64,000 nucleotides of DNA from assembly GCF_001305855.1 (NCBI RefSeq), contig NZ_LIXZ01000002.1, positions 227,797 to 291,796 on the forward strand. The letters are read 5' to 3'. The notes beneath the pieces are model-generated. The model was not told where the DNA came from, did no database searches, and saw only the letters and a list, made by a program, of their open reading frames with translations. Of this stretch, positions 16,459 through 25,164 are shown piece by piece. Every line of letters begins with the position of its first letter. The stretch's first letter is position 1. The DNA is from Rossellomorea vietnamensis. Its GTDB lineage: Bacteria > Bacillota > Bacilli > Bacillales > Bacillaceae_B. The position numbers and the translations under genes were made by a program.

Positions 16459-16865
16459 TCTTTTGCCCTCTTACTTAGTATTTTGAGGGCTTGTTCAACC
16501 AGTTCCCCTTCATTTTCGTTCAGTTGCTCCAGAACCTTTCCAAGTTTTTCTTCATCCAAGCTTGTATTCCTATACAGAACCTCTTCCCCTGATTCTGTTA
16601 AACTCAAGATTACTTTTCGTTCATCATGGGGATCTCTCACCTTCACTAAATACCCTTTTTCAATCGTTCTTTTTACATGCTCTGATGCAGTATTATGAGA
16701 AACTTGTAAGTATGAAGCAATTTCATTTACCCCAACCCCTGACTTCTTGTCTACAAGTTGAAGAATACGCACCACCTGGTGAGAAATTTTTTCTCTATGG
16801 AGATAATGCAAATGAAAATAAATATCCGTCCAATACTGATTTAACAACTTAAGTTTATCTTTCAA
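16449..16865 (-). CDS. MarR-family transcriptional regulator
   Basis: 138 residues from a TTG start at 16865 with AAAGGGGTG upstream. The winged helix reads GVNEIASYLQVSHNTASEHVKRTIEKGYLVKVRDPHDERKVILSLT; the DxRxxxxxLT wing is the MarR hallmark. It would repress its own two-gene operon and release DNA on binding a ligand. A strong palindrome lies just upstream at 16897-16917. Confidence 0.88.
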   Translation of the reverse strand: MKDKLKLLNQYWTDIYFHLHYLHREKISHQVVRILQLVDKKSGVGVNEIASYLQVSHNTASEHVKRTIEKGYLVKVRDPHDERKVILSLTESGEEVLYRNTSLDEEKLGKVLEQLNENEGELVEQALKILSKRAKECT

Positions 16866-16896
16866 AAAAACACCCCTTTACATCGTTAATAAAGAT

Positions 16897-16917
16897 TATA
16901 TCGTAATTAACGATATA
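16897..16917 (-). promoter_or_regulatory. MarR operator palindrome
   Basis: A perfect inverted repeat TATATCGT / ACGATATA with a 5-base centre, about 30 bp before the MarR start codon. A second half-site ATCGTTAAT lies at 16882-16890. Symmetric 20-bp AT-rich sites of this type are typical MarR autoregulatory operators. Confidence 0.6.
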
Positions 16918-16945
16918 AAAGAAAGGTTTTTTATTTTTTATATAG

Positions 16946-16981
16946 AAAAAAGCTGAAGATCATTTATGATCCCAGCTTTTT
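16946..16981. terminator. Terminator after the broken DinB gene
   Basis: Two-part stem: AAAAAGCTG with CAGCTTTTT and an inner GATCAT/ATGATC. A U-run follows on the minus strand. Confidence 0.75.
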
Positions 16982-16999
16982 AATTTCACTTCCCACCAT

Positions 17000-17470
17000 T
17001 CACCTCTGCGACGGCCATGACCCCTGCATCTTCCTCAATTGAATGATCTGACCCGTATGATAAGCATCGTGCAGCATGATGTCCAACAATTTCTCTTCTA
17101 AAGAATTTTCTTCAAGCATTTCACTCGTTGTTTTACTAAGCGCTTCCCTTAAGTGTCGTTGGGACGATTCAACACGCTTAACGACTGCTTTCCATTCCTT
17201 ATCCTCATTTATTTGTTCCGTAAGATAGAAAGTATCATTGCCATCGAGAGTTTGAGTCCATTCACGGCCTTCCAATTGTGCCGTCAGTCTTTCTTTGTAA
17301 TAAGTAAGGTGATTCACATTCTCCCATATGGTTTTCGTCGATTCTCCATCCGGTCTCCAACAAGCCTGTTCTGCCGTGAGTCCTTCGATTGCAGGTTTTA
17401 ACGGAGCATACTAGCTTTCCTGGTCGAATGTGGTATCGAGCATTCTTAAGAGTAGATCAGTACGATTCAT
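17000..17470 (-). pseudogene. DinB-family gene interrupted by an amber codon
   Basis: The reading frame starts at the ATG at 17470, with GGAGGAAG upstream, and runs to 17000 (157 codons), but codon 20 is TAG (17413-17411). The frame is coding on both sides: MNRTDLLLRMLDTTFDQES before it, and YAPLKPAIEGLTAEQACWRP then WENVNHLTYYKERL after it. In such proteins this position is commonly Trp, so TGG to TAG is the simplest change. The DinB motif HDAYHTGQI is intact near the end. Unless suppressed or reinitiated at 17317, no full protein is made. Confidence 0.8.
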
Positions 17471-17584
17471 TTTCGTCTTCCTCCTACAAATTAATATATC
17501 TACTAAGTATTTCATCAAAGATTAGATAATTCCTTTTAAAAATACAAAATAGAAACCCCTTCTCCAACATCCCAGCATTCTTAT

Positions 17585-18832
17585 TCAAATCTCTCCTTTG
17601 ACAGAACCAGCTGAAGGTATACTTCTTTTTTGCTTAAAGTGTGAACTTGTTGTTAACAAACAAAGGGAAAAGGCAGAAAGTGCAATAATGAGTGTAGTAC
17701 CAATGACTAGATATTTCACACCAAATACTTCACTCAATAATCCAGCCAGTAGGATCGTTATAATTAACAACGAACTCTGGAATAAACTCAATGTCGTCCC
17801 AATCCGCCCCATTTGTTGGGATGGAATGCTTTGTTGGAAAAACGTTTGAAATCCAGTATTAGCGAACGAGGAGAAGAAACCCAATATGATAAATCCTAAG
17901 CTTGCAACAAGAAAGGTAGTTGAAAATGAGTAGATAACATATCCTGCACTGAACAAGATTGAGCCGAACCCTATCAAATATGGGATAGTCATTTTTTTCG
18001 CAAACACTGACATGAGTAAGGATCCTGCCAAATAGCCGAGCCCTGTGATGCTCATGAGTAAACTGAACTGACTTTCTGTTAATCCAATTACCTTCTGAGT
18101 GAAAATCACTTCTTGAGAATCCAATGCTATCGCTAAGGTCATGATAAATTGAAATAGTACATATACAACCAAGAAGTGTTGGTTTTTCTTTAAAAATGTT
18201 AGTACCATTTTTAAATCATTTATGATGACATTAAGGTACTTTATTTTGCCTTCACCAGAATCGGACTTTAAGTGGAGGTTTGGTAAAAAGAAAATCAAGA
18301 AACCTGAAATCAAGAAAGAAAAGGCGTTACACCATATCGCAACCTGGTAAGAACTAAACTGAACCAATGCACCTGCTATGGCTGGACCCAATACTAGTGA
18401 ACCTGTTATAAGAATCGAGCTGATCGAATTATACCGTAACAATTTTTCCTTTGGTACAAGTTGTACGGTGTAAGCAGTTGAAGCCGGTTTAAAAAAGGAG
18501 CTACACAAGCTAATAACAAATAGGACAAGGTAGATTGACCATAACTCAGACAACAAGGGAATGATGGCTACTAAACATCCCCTTATCACATCCGTTAAGA
18601 TCATAATATGTTTTTTGTATAGACGATCTATCATACTGCCTGACCAGAATCCTGTAATGATTCCAGCTATCGGTCCAATGATCCAAAGACCAGCAACTGC
18701 AGCTACTGAATCCGTTTTAGCAAATACAAATAAATTTAACGCTACCAGATAAATAAAGTCCCCAATATATGATATACCAACAGCACTCAACAGTAATCCA
18801 GGTGCTTTCCACTCTCTAAATGATTCCTTCAT
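17585..18832 (-). CDS. MFS transporter (MefA/MFS_3 type)
   Basis: 415 residues with about 12 helices. The N-terminal APGLLLSAVGISYIGDFIYLVALNLFVF and the GFWSGSMIDRLYKKHIMILTDVIRG loop are typical of the MFS_3 group with macrolide efflux proteins (Mef) and Bacillus YkuC-like proteins. Its ATG overlaps the stop codon of the ArsR-type gene (ATGA), so regulator and pump form one operon. Drug export is inferred from family only. Confidence 0.82.
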   Translation of the reverse strand: MKESFREWKAPGLLLSAVGISYIGDFIYLVALNLFVFAKTDSVAAVAGLWIIGPIAGIITGFWSGSMIDRLYKKHIMILTDVIRGCLVAIIPLLSELWSIYLVLFVISLCSSFFKPASTAYTVQLVPKEKLLRYNSISSILITGSLVLGPAIAGALVQFSSYQVAIWCNAFSFLISGFLIFFLPNLHLKSDSGEGKIKYLNVIINDLKMVLTFLKKNQHFLVVYVLFQFIMTLAIALDSQEVIFTQKVIGLTESQFSLLMSITGLGYLAGSLLMSVFAKKMTIPYLIGFGSILFSAGYVIYSFSTTFLVASLGFIILGFFSSFANTGFQTFFQQSIPSQQMGRIGTTLSLFQSSLLIITILLAGLLSEVFGVKYLVIGTTLIIALSAFSLCLLTTSSHFKQKRSIPSAGSVKGEI

Positions 18833-19278
18833 GAACCCTTTACCTCTTCAAATGAACAGGACACTTTGTATTCCTGTCTATTCTCATCTTGTGATAGTTG
18901 ACTTTCCCATCTAACAAAAAGCTGCTCTAGCTCCAAAAGGAATTGTTGCTTTTCTTCTTGATTTAAAGTTAAGTTTGTCGAAAGTGAGGAAGAAGTCTCA
19001 GAGTCTTTTTCTTCTAAAACAAATCTGGTCGCTTTTGACCTGTAATACTTCTCTAGGATGCCTCCTTTCTTCTTCTCTTTCACAAGTTCCAATATCCCTC
19101 CTTTATAGAGAAGCTGAATATGGTAATGGACACTCCCTACTGATTTTTCTAATCTGTTCGCCACTTCCATCGCAGTTAGTTCCTCATGTTTTAGCAGATG
19201 GATGATTTTAATTCGAGTAGCATTTGAAATTAACTTCTGTTGCTCCATTGATATGGATATCGACGATTCGTTTTTCAT
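18829..19278 (-). CDS. ArsR-type HTH regulator
   Basis: 149 residues. The N-terminal winged helix is LISNATRIKIIHLLKHEELTAMEVANRLEKSVGSVHYHIQLLYKGGILELVKE, close to the ArsR/HTH_20 fold. The C-terminal half is helical and Glu/Gln rich, without a Cys metal site, so metal sensing is not indicated. GAGGGGGAG precedes the ATG. It most likely controls the coupled MFS gene. An AT-rich dyad TCTAATATTATAGATTA lies just upstream near 19292-19310. Confidence 0.8.
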   Translation of the reverse strand: MKNESSISISMEQQKLISNATRIKIIHLLKHEELTAMEVANRLEKSVGSVHYHIQLLYKGGILELVKEKKKGGILEKYYRSKATRFVLEEKDSETSSSLSTNLTLNQEEKQQFLLELEQLFVRWESQLSQDENRQEYKVSCSFEEVKGS

Positions 19279-19385
19279 GATTACTCCCCCTCATTCTAAT
19301 ATTATAGATTATTCTATTTTTTTAGAACATCTCCTTCTTTTTTGAAAATATTTTTTATTTTTCAAGGGGAAGCGTTTCTAAACCT

Positions 19386-19422
19386 AAAGAAAAGACGCAT
19401 ACCTTAACTCATGATATGCGCC
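19386..19422 (-). terminator. Terminator after the anti-sigma gene
   Basis: A 10-bp stem with one mismatch and a wobble (19394-19403 with 19413-19422), followed on the minus strand by TTTTCTTT. Confidence 0.7.
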
Positions 19423-19429
19423 AGTAAAT

Positions 19430-20950
19430 TTATTCTACTTTCTTAAATGAACCCAACAATCTTTTCAATTCACTTCTGGATACTTTCTGCGTGACGATTT
19501 CAATCAAATAGTCACCGCTCTCTCCTTTTACGTGAACCTCATCTGTGCCATCCACTTTGAACATATGCCATTGAATTCCGTTCATTTTCATTGAATCGAT
19601 TTCTTCGCCTAGTGGCCTAACAAAATCGCCTGTTTTTCTGAGGTATGTGTCCTTAGGATGTATCCTTGTGTAAAGCAAACGAGATCCGGATCCAACTTCA
19701 TTTACAGGCTTGTCATAACTGTAGACGACATAAGCGTGAAGATCCTTGCGGTATTTTTCAATACTTGCAGAAAAAGGGGAGAGTTTCGGATCGTTAAACT
19801 CATAAAACAAAGGCATAGTCTCCCTTTGAATGGACATTACTTCTTCTACTTCACTTCGTTTTGTATCAGCATGTTCAATGACTTGGAGTTCCCTATCCCT
19901 CTCATCCCTAAAAGAGTGAAATCCGTCAAGATCAGGTTCCAACTCATTTTCATGAAATGTTTTATTAATCACCAAGCTTTTTGGATGTAAATAACTGACT
20001 AGTTCCCCGGTATCACTATATATTTCATTTTTTACCATGATTCCAGTATCTTTATCCACCCATATCCTAAATTCTTTTTCATCTGGTTGCATGGTATCGA
20101 CTAGGCTATCGTCCAGCGTACCTGCAATGACCAGCGTATTATGTCCCAATAGTTTCTCATTTTGCTTTTCGATTGACCATTCATTTTCAGGTCTCAAGTA
20201 TTTGGCGATGTATGTATAATTATAAAGCGAAATTCCCGCTAACATGTTAGGAGGGGTTTCCCTGAAAATGTTCATTGTATCATATTCAAGAATACCGTCT
20301 GGATTCATTTTGAAGATGTCATCTGCCTTTACAATGGGTATATTCTTTTCCGGCATTATGCCGAATTTCACATATTCCATTGAGTCTAAATCAAGGTGCC
20401 AAACATGATTTTTGTTATAATACGTTTTACTTACCATCTCTTTCGATCGAGGATTCTTTGGATCTGGATAATCGATTACCTTCTCGTATCCACCAACCAC
20501 ACCCTTATTTCTCACCTTATACTTAACCGTTGATTTGCTTAAATAGTATACTTCGAATTCGCCGGCCGCTGTTTCAAAGTAATCGACTGAATTAAATAAC
20601 TTATGGAGAACTTCCTCTTTTGTCATTATCTCATCGCTCTCTTTTGGCTGAGGGTGAGTAGGCTCTTTATGTTCTTGAATCTCATTCGTTTTTTCATTCT
20701 TTTGAGAAAGGCTTTCGTCTTGTGTTATACCCAAATGATTCAAGATAAAAAAGCCGGCGACTCCCAAAAATAAGGCTGTAAAACAGAAGCTTAAAATTAA
20801 CCCTATTCCAAAGTGCTTCTTTACTCTACTCGGCTCACGATTACTCTTAAAGTGGTTTCTTACCACCAATTTGTTTTTCTCCTTGAAATCTAAATCTTTC
20901 AGAACCCGTTCATCCAATTCTTCTTTCAATTTTTCCAACATATCAGTCAT
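19430..20950 (-). CDS. Membrane-bound anti-sigma factor with large extracytoplasmic domain
   Basis: 506 residues from the ATG at 20950, inside the 3' end of the sigma gene (8-bp overlap, GGGGAGGG before it). Residues 1-45 are cytoplasmic and charged, 46-70 a single membrane helix, and 75-506 face outwards. The outer part has EVLHKLFNSVDYFETAAGEF, a tripartite beta pattern, and EFRIWVDKDTGIMVKNEIYSDTGELV, as in the LolA/RseB-like fold of sigma regulatory proteins. Known role of such pairs: the anti-sigma factor holds the ECF sigma at the membrane until an envelope signal triggers release. The RseB-like reading is tentative. Confidence 0.72.
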   Translation of the reverse strand: MTDMLEKLKEELDERVLKDLDFKEKNKLVVRNHFKSNREPSRVKKHFGIGLILSFCFTALFLGVAGFFILNHLGITQDESLSQKNEKTNEIQEHKEPTHPQPKESDEIMTKEEVLHKLFNSVDYFETAAGEFEVYYLSKSTVKYKVRNKGVVGGYEKVIDYPDPKNPRSKEMVSKTYYNKNHVWHLDLDSMEYVKFGIMPEKNIPIVKADDIFKMNPDGILEYDTMNIFRETPPNMLAGISLYNYTYIAKYLRPENEWSIEKQNEKLLGHNTLVIAGTLDDSLVDTMQPDEKEFRIWVDKDTGIMVKNEIYSDTGELVSYLHPKSLVINKTFHENELEPDLDGFHSFRDERDRELQVIEHADTKRSEVEEVMSIQRETMPLFYEFNDPKLSPFSASIEKYRKDLHAYVVYSYDKPVNEVGSGSRLLYTRIHPKDTYLRKTGDFVRPLGEEIDSMKMNGIQWHMFKVDGTDEVHVKGESGDYLIEIVTQKVSRSELKRLLGSFKKVE

Positions 20951-21476
20951 TTCCCTCCCCTCCTTTAAGCTTCTTCCGTAACATGTTTCTTCCTCTATGT
21001 AATCTGGACTTGATTGTTTGGCTGCTGACCCCCAACAAATCTTCAATCTCCTTATACGTAAGTTCTTCATAGTAAAACAGAATCATTATTTCACGATATT
21101 TGATGGGAAGACCCAATACACTTTGGGATAATTCTGTTTTTGCTTCGAGGTGAAGTACACTGCTCTCTGGGGTGTGATGACTAATCCCCTTTGAAGAAAA
21201 AAAATCACTAAACACAAGATTCCTAAAGCTCCAACTTTTCAACCGATCCTTACACAGATTTACCGTTATGGAGTAAATCCATGTTTGATAGGATGATTCT
21301 TGACGAAACGTATCAAACTTTTGATAACACCTGATAAACACTTCCTGTGCCACATCCTCGGCAAGCTGCTCTTGTTTTAAATAGGTATAAGCAAGTCGCA
21401 CAACCTTCTTCCCATACTCATCCATTAACCATTCAACCGTCTCTTCTCTGCTCATTTCATTTTGCTCCATAAACAA
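20943..21476 (-). CDS. ECF-type RNA polymerase sigma factor
   Basis: 177 residues. Region 2 is LAYTYLKQEQLAEDVAQEVFIRCYQKFDTFR with SSYQTWIYSITVNLCKDRL; region 4 is YREIMILFYYEELTYKEIED then LLGVSSQTIKSRLHRGR. The start is either TTG 21476 or ATG 21470; AGGGGAT upstream is spaced better for TTG. Coupled to the anti-sigma gene. An ECF-type promoter at 21516-21543 probably makes it self-activating. Confidence 0.88.
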   Translation of the reverse strand: MFMEQNEMSREETVEWLMDEYGKKVVRLAYTYLKQEQLAEDVAQEVFIRCYQKFDTFRQESSYQTWIYSITVNLCKDRLKSWSFRNLVFSDFFSSKGISHHTPESSVLHLEAKTELSQSVLGLPIKYREIMILFYYEELTYKEIEDLLGVSSQTIKSRLHRGRNMLRKKLKGGEGND

Positions 21477-21479
21477 CTT

Positions 21480-21497
21480 CTAATCCCCTATCATCAT
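21480..21497 (-). other. Five-codon minicistron in the sigma factor leader
   Basis: AAGGAG followed by ATGATG and a frame of five codons (MMIGD) ending in TAG, three bases before the TTG start of the sigma gene. The best ribosome binding site of the region belongs to this short frame, so the sigma gene may be translated by reinitiation. Confidence 0.35.
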
Positions 21498-21515
21498 GTA
21501 CTCCTTTTCAACCTT

Positions 21516-21543
21516 TAGACGACGCTCCTACCAGAATGGTTGC
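21516..21543 (-). promoter_or_regulatory. ECF-type promoter for the sigma operon
   Basis: Minus strand GCAACC (21543-21538), 16-bp spacer, CGTCTA (21521-21516). AAC and CGTC at this spacing are the conserved elements of ECF promoters such as SigX/SigM types. The predicted start leaves about 30 bases of leader. Confidence 0.6.
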
Positions 21544-21677
21544 AAAAAATTAAAAGGATAGCCTTTGGTGCTTTTAATAATATTAGCACTGAAATCAATT
21601 CTTCTACTGACTCTTCTACATAAAGTAGCCGACTCAAGAAAATAGTAAGACCATAAACAAAAAAGGAGACTTACCCA

Positions 21678-22904
21678 ATGAAAAAAGCAATCCTCCTGAC
21701 CATCATCCTTTTTCTACTATTTCCATTAACCACATCCGCAGTTCCAGTAAACCAAGTGAAAGCTGCTTTTATCAGGGACGGGGACTTGTGGACCTTCGTT
21801 CACGGCAAGGAAAAACAAATCACCACTACCGGCAATGTCCACTTTAAGCCTAAATGGTCGACCGACGGCACCATTCTCGCCTATCAAGTAGAGACATCAT
21901 CAGAAGGAGAATCCGAGCTATGGGCCTACAATCTCAAAACCGGTAATAAGAAGAAAATTGCTTATAACGGGCACTCTCCAAAATGGGCTCACCATAAAAA
22001 CCATATTGCCTATATAAATAATGGAATTTTAGATATTTCAGATCTCAACCGATTCTACAACATTGCAACCGGGGTCAGTGACTTCACGTGGCTCCCCGAC
22101 GACAGTGGATTTCTTTTGTCTTCATCTGGAACCCTAAACCCCGATGGATGGTCAAGTGCCACCTTGTTTATTAAAAAAGTCGGCGACAACTATGAGGATA
22201 TTGTCCTTTTTGGCGGGGTGGAGCCTTTCTTTACACTTCCCCGGGAAATCGGGACCAATGATAAAAACAAGTTGATAGCCGTCAATGCTGAGCAGCTTAC
22301 CTATTCCCCGAGTGGCAAGTGGATTTCATTTGTTGTGTCTCCCACCGCTTCCTGGTCCATGGACAGCGATATGGTGTGTGTGATTGATAAGGAAGGTGCA
22401 AATTTCGAGGTATTGGACGAAATGATTTTGCAGGTAGGACAGCCCAAATGGTCACCTTCAACCGATACATTAGCCTATATCGCTGGCGGCGGGAGAATCG
22501 TATTCGGCTTCAAAAACAAGGACCTTAAGGTAAAAGAAATGCCTGCCTCAGGAACATATACACCTGCCAATTACGCTGATCTTGATTTTGATTGGATGAC
22601 TGACAAATCACTGGTCGTGTCGAGGATCAAGGAACAGGAATGGACAAACGACTTCAGCAAGCACCCGCTACCTGCCCTTTACACCTTGAATATCGATTCA
22701 ATAAAACAAATGAAGATAACGAGCCCTCCTAAAGGGTATGGAGACTATGCCCCTCAGTATCTCCCGTCCCTTGAAAAACTCGCTTGGTTAAGGGGAAAAT
22801 CCCTTACTGATAGGAAAAGGGATCTGTGGATTGGAAACGCGGATGGGACTGAAGCTAAAGAGTGGCTTCGGGATATTGAGGAGATCGTATTTTATCCCGG
22901 ATGA
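21678..22904 (+). CDS. Secreted TolB-like beta-propeller protein
   Basis: 408 residues with a cleavable signal peptide (MKKAILLTIILFLLFPLTTSA). The mature protein is a series of WD/TolB-like blades: HFKPKWSTDGTILAYQ, LWAYNLKTGNKKKI, KWISFVVSP, PKWSPSTDTLAYI and DYAPQYLPSLEKLAW. AAAAAAGGAGAC precedes the ATG. It is divergent from the ECF sigma gene, so it could be part of that regulon, but no ECF promoter is visible in front of it. The role, perhaps binding peptides or wall fragments outside the cell, is inference. Confidence 0.72.
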   Translation: MKKAILLTIILFLLFPLTTSAVPVNQVKAAFIRDGDLWTFVHGKEKQITTTGNVHFKPKWSTDGTILAYQVETSSEGESELWAYNLKTGNKKKIAYNGHSPKWAHHKNHIAYINNGILDISDLNRFYNIATGVSDFTWLPDDSGFLLSSSGTLNPDGWSSATLFIKKVGDNYEDIVLFGGVEPFFTLPREIGTNDKNKLIAVNAEQLTYSPSGKWISFVVSPTASWSMDSDMVCVIDKEGANFEVLDEMILQVGQPKWSPSTDTLAYIAGGGRIVFGFKNKDLKVKEMPASGTYTPANYADLDFDWMTDKSLVVSRIKEQEWTNDFSKHPLPALYTLNIDSIKQMKITSPPKGYGDYAPQYLPSLEKLAWLRGKSLTDRKRDLWIGNADGTEAKEWLRDIEEIVFYPG

Positions 22905-22975
22905 TTGAGTCAACTGATTTGTGAGATTATGACCGGGATATCGTTGCTTTTTCTTCTTCAAAAGGAAAGTCGACA

Positions 22976-23140
22976 TCCCGGCACGATTTCTCTTATACTC
23001 GCATGATAAATCCTGTTCCTGCATGAATAAACCAGATCCCGCTCGTTAATTTTCCATCCGGCATGATCCATCCCAAAAGCCGCATGACTCCCACGCAAGT
23101 GATTCCCGACGAGAAATTATCCTGATGCTAACATGAAACA
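22976..23140. repeat. Degenerate tandem repeat with a 20-bp period (GCATGA core)
   Basis: Units start at 22981, 23001, 23021, 23041 and 23061, exactly 20 bp apart, and then 23082. Most begin GCATGA or a one- or two-base variant (GCACGA, GCTCGT), followed by AT-rich bases and a C-rich end (ATCC). Further decayed units run to about 23140. It fills most of the 363-bp gap between the propeller gene and the hydrolase gene. Twenty bases is close to two helical turns. Confidence 0.6.
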
Positions 23141-23267
23141 TCTTTATATGGTTTCATTTTTTCAAAAAAACTACCTTTAACTGCATTCAACAAGTCCAGC
23201 GATGTATCCTTTGATTAATCCAGAAAATAACATATACTTTTAATAGATTAAAAGGAGGGGATTACGC

Positions 23268-24071
23268 ATGGCTATTTACCATAAAATTATCGGAGAAGGA
23301 TTTCCCATCGTGATGGTCCATGGGTGGACTCTCGATCATCAGGCAATGATGCATGCAATGGAACCGAATTTCAAGGACAGAAGCGGCTGGAAAAGGATCT
23401 ACATAGATTTGCCTGGAATGGGAAAGTCGGACGCAAAGCCTTCCATCAAGAATTCCGACGACATGCTGGAAGCTGTTCTTGAATTGCTGGACGAGCTGAT
23501 TCCCGATCAACCCTTTATCGTTTGCGGATATTCGTATGGGGGATATATGGCGAGGGGAATCGTAGAGGAGCGCCATGATAGAGTACGAGGCTTGATGCTC
23601 TTGGCACCTATGGTCATACCTGATACTGATAAAAGAGAACTGCCGCAGCAAATCGTTTTGAAAAAGGATCCTGATTTACTATCGAACCTCACTTCACTGG
23701 AATCCGAAGCTTTTGCCTCCATGGGTGTGGTTCAAGGAAAAAAGGAATGGGAAAGGTTCCGGGATGACATCCTGATACCATCCACTCAAACAAATGAGGA
23801 GTTCGTAAACAGGATCCGGGAGAATGGATATGGCTTCACTTTCGAGCTCTCACAGAAATTTGACTATCCAACATTGATTGTGACAGGACGGCAAGACCAT
23901 GTAGTCGGGTATCAGGATGCGTGGCGATTGATTGAGGATTATCCAAGGGCAACCTTCGCCGTGCTTGATATGGGTGGTCATAATGTGCAGATCGAGCAGG
24001 AGAATGTGTTCAATTCTCTCGTGCAGAACTGGCTGGACAAGTTGGAATCGGAGAGGTTGGAACGGTTGTAA
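23268..24071 (+). CDS. Alpha/beta hydrolase
   Basis: 267 residues. Oxyanion-hole motif HGW (residues 18-20), nucleophile elbow GYSYGG with Ser 89, probable acid in TGRQDHVVGY and His in MGGHNVQIEQ. The fold and length match soluble esterase/peptidase-like hydrolases. No signal peptide, so cytoplasmic. AGGAGGGG precedes the ATG. It ends before a 12-bp inverted repeat at 24105-24136. Confidence 0.85.
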   Translation: MAIYHKIIGEGFPIVMVHGWTLDHQAMMHAMEPNFKDRSGWKRIYIDLPGMGKSDAKPSIKNSDDMLEAVLELLDELIPDQPFIVCGYSYGGYMARGIVEERHDRVRGLMLLAPMVIPDTDKRELPQQIVLKKDPDLLSNLTSLESEAFASMGVVQGKKEWERFRDDILIPSTQTNEEFVNRIRENGYGFTFELSQKFDYPTLIVTGRQDHVVGYQDAWRLIEDYPRATFAVLDMGGHNVQIEQENVFNSLVQNWLDKLESERLERL

Positions 24072-24104
24072 GATGTAAAAAAAGGAGCATGCAATATGGT
24101 GAGG

Positions 24105-24136
24105 ATGTTCCATTAACGAGCAGGTTAATGGAACAT
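24105..24136. repeat. Perfect 12-bp inverted repeat
   Basis: ATGTTCCATTAA (24105-24116) and its complement at 24125-24136 with an 8-base loop. No U-run follows on either strand, so it is not a normal terminator. It overlaps a 6-codon frame (MVRMFH) that has AAAGGAG nine bases upstream. Confidence 0.5.
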
Positions 24137-24231
24137 TCCGAGTGCTGAAAAAGCAGCCACCAATGTTCAAATAGTGGCAATGCAAGATTATCAAAGAAGA
24201 ATTTAAAAGCAAATTTAAAAGGATGTTATAT

Positions 24232-25164
24232 ATGAAACAAAATTCACTTGTATTGTATAGAAAAAAGAATTTGAAATGGACTCAAAAAAAATTACCCCCT
24301 CTTGAAAGAGATGAAATTTTAGTAAAAACGATTGCAGGAGCAATTAGTATTGGAGCAGAACTTCCGCAGTATATGGAAAGTGACAAAACTGAATTGTCGC
24401 CACATTATCCTAAAGAAACTGGATATGAAAGTTATGGAGAAATTGTAGAAGTAGGGAGTGATGTTAAGACACTAAAAATAGGTGACAGAGTAGTATCATT
24501 TTTCGGACATAAAGATTACGGGATAATTAAAGAGCAAAAGGCAATACCAGTTCCCAAGGATATTCACTACTCAATTGCCTTACTTACCATCTTGTCCTGT
24601 GACTCTGCAAAAGGTGTTTTTAAAATTAATCCCAAAGAAACAGATAAAGTATTAGTTACAGGTGCAGGAACAATGGGTCTTTTAACCGTTCACTTTCTAA
24701 AAGAATATATGAATGTTCATCAAGTAGACATGTTAGAGCCAAATCCCTCAAGAGAACCCTTTGCTAAACTGTTAGGAGTAAGTAATGTCTTTAGAAATAT
24801 CTCTGAATGCCCAATTGACTTTTATGACTATGGATTTGAATGTTCTTCATATGCCGAAGCATTTAATTCACTTCAAAAATCACTACATAAGGATGCAGAG
24901 ATTTGCATTCTATCAGATGGAAATAAAGACAAGTTTGAACTACAACCGGAATTTTATGAAAAGGAATTAAAGATCGTTGGTTCAGGTGATGGTTGGGATT
25001 ATAAAAAGCATTCAGAATGGTATTTTGAGAATATAAAACAGACAGGTTCTCATTTAAATAGAATTTTTGAATATAAGATTGGAAAACAAAAACTAATCGA
25101 ATGCTTTGAAGATCTGAGTAAAGGAAAAATTAATCCAATAAAAGTCTTAGTTGAATACATATAG
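24232..25164 (+). CDS. MDR-superfamily dehydrogenase, zinc ligands not evident
   Basis: 310 residues from the ATG at 24232, which has AAAAGG about ten bases upstream; the ATG at 24223 overlaps it. The GroES-like half has ETGYESYGEIVEVGSDVKTLKIGDRV and the Rossmann half VLVTGAGTMGLLTVHFL. The Cys that normally binds catalytic zinc near residue 38 is replaced (GAISIGAE). The gene is visibly richer in A/T codons than its neighbours, a hint of separate origin. It resembles threonine dehydrogenase or BchC-like MDR proteins; substrate unknown. Confidence 0.75.
   Translation: MKQNSLVLYRKKNLKWTQKKLPPLERDEILVKTIAGAISIGAELPQYMESDKTELSPHYPKETGYESYGEIVEVGSDVKTLKIGDRVVSFFGHKDYGIIKEQKAIPVPKDIHYSIALLTILSCDSAKGVFKINPKETDKVLVTGAGTMGLLTVHFLKEYMNVHQVDMLEPNPSREPFAKLLGVSNVFRNISECPIDFYDYGFECSSYAEAFNSLQKSLHKDAEICILSDGNKDKFELQPEFYEKELKIVGSGDGWDYKKHSEWYFENIKQTGSHLNRIFEYKIGKQKLIECFEDLSKGKINPIKVLVEYI

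Noticed and set aside
22976..23140. CRISPR array
   Set aside because: Units are only 20 bp, each differs, and there are no constant repeats with unique spacers or cas genes.
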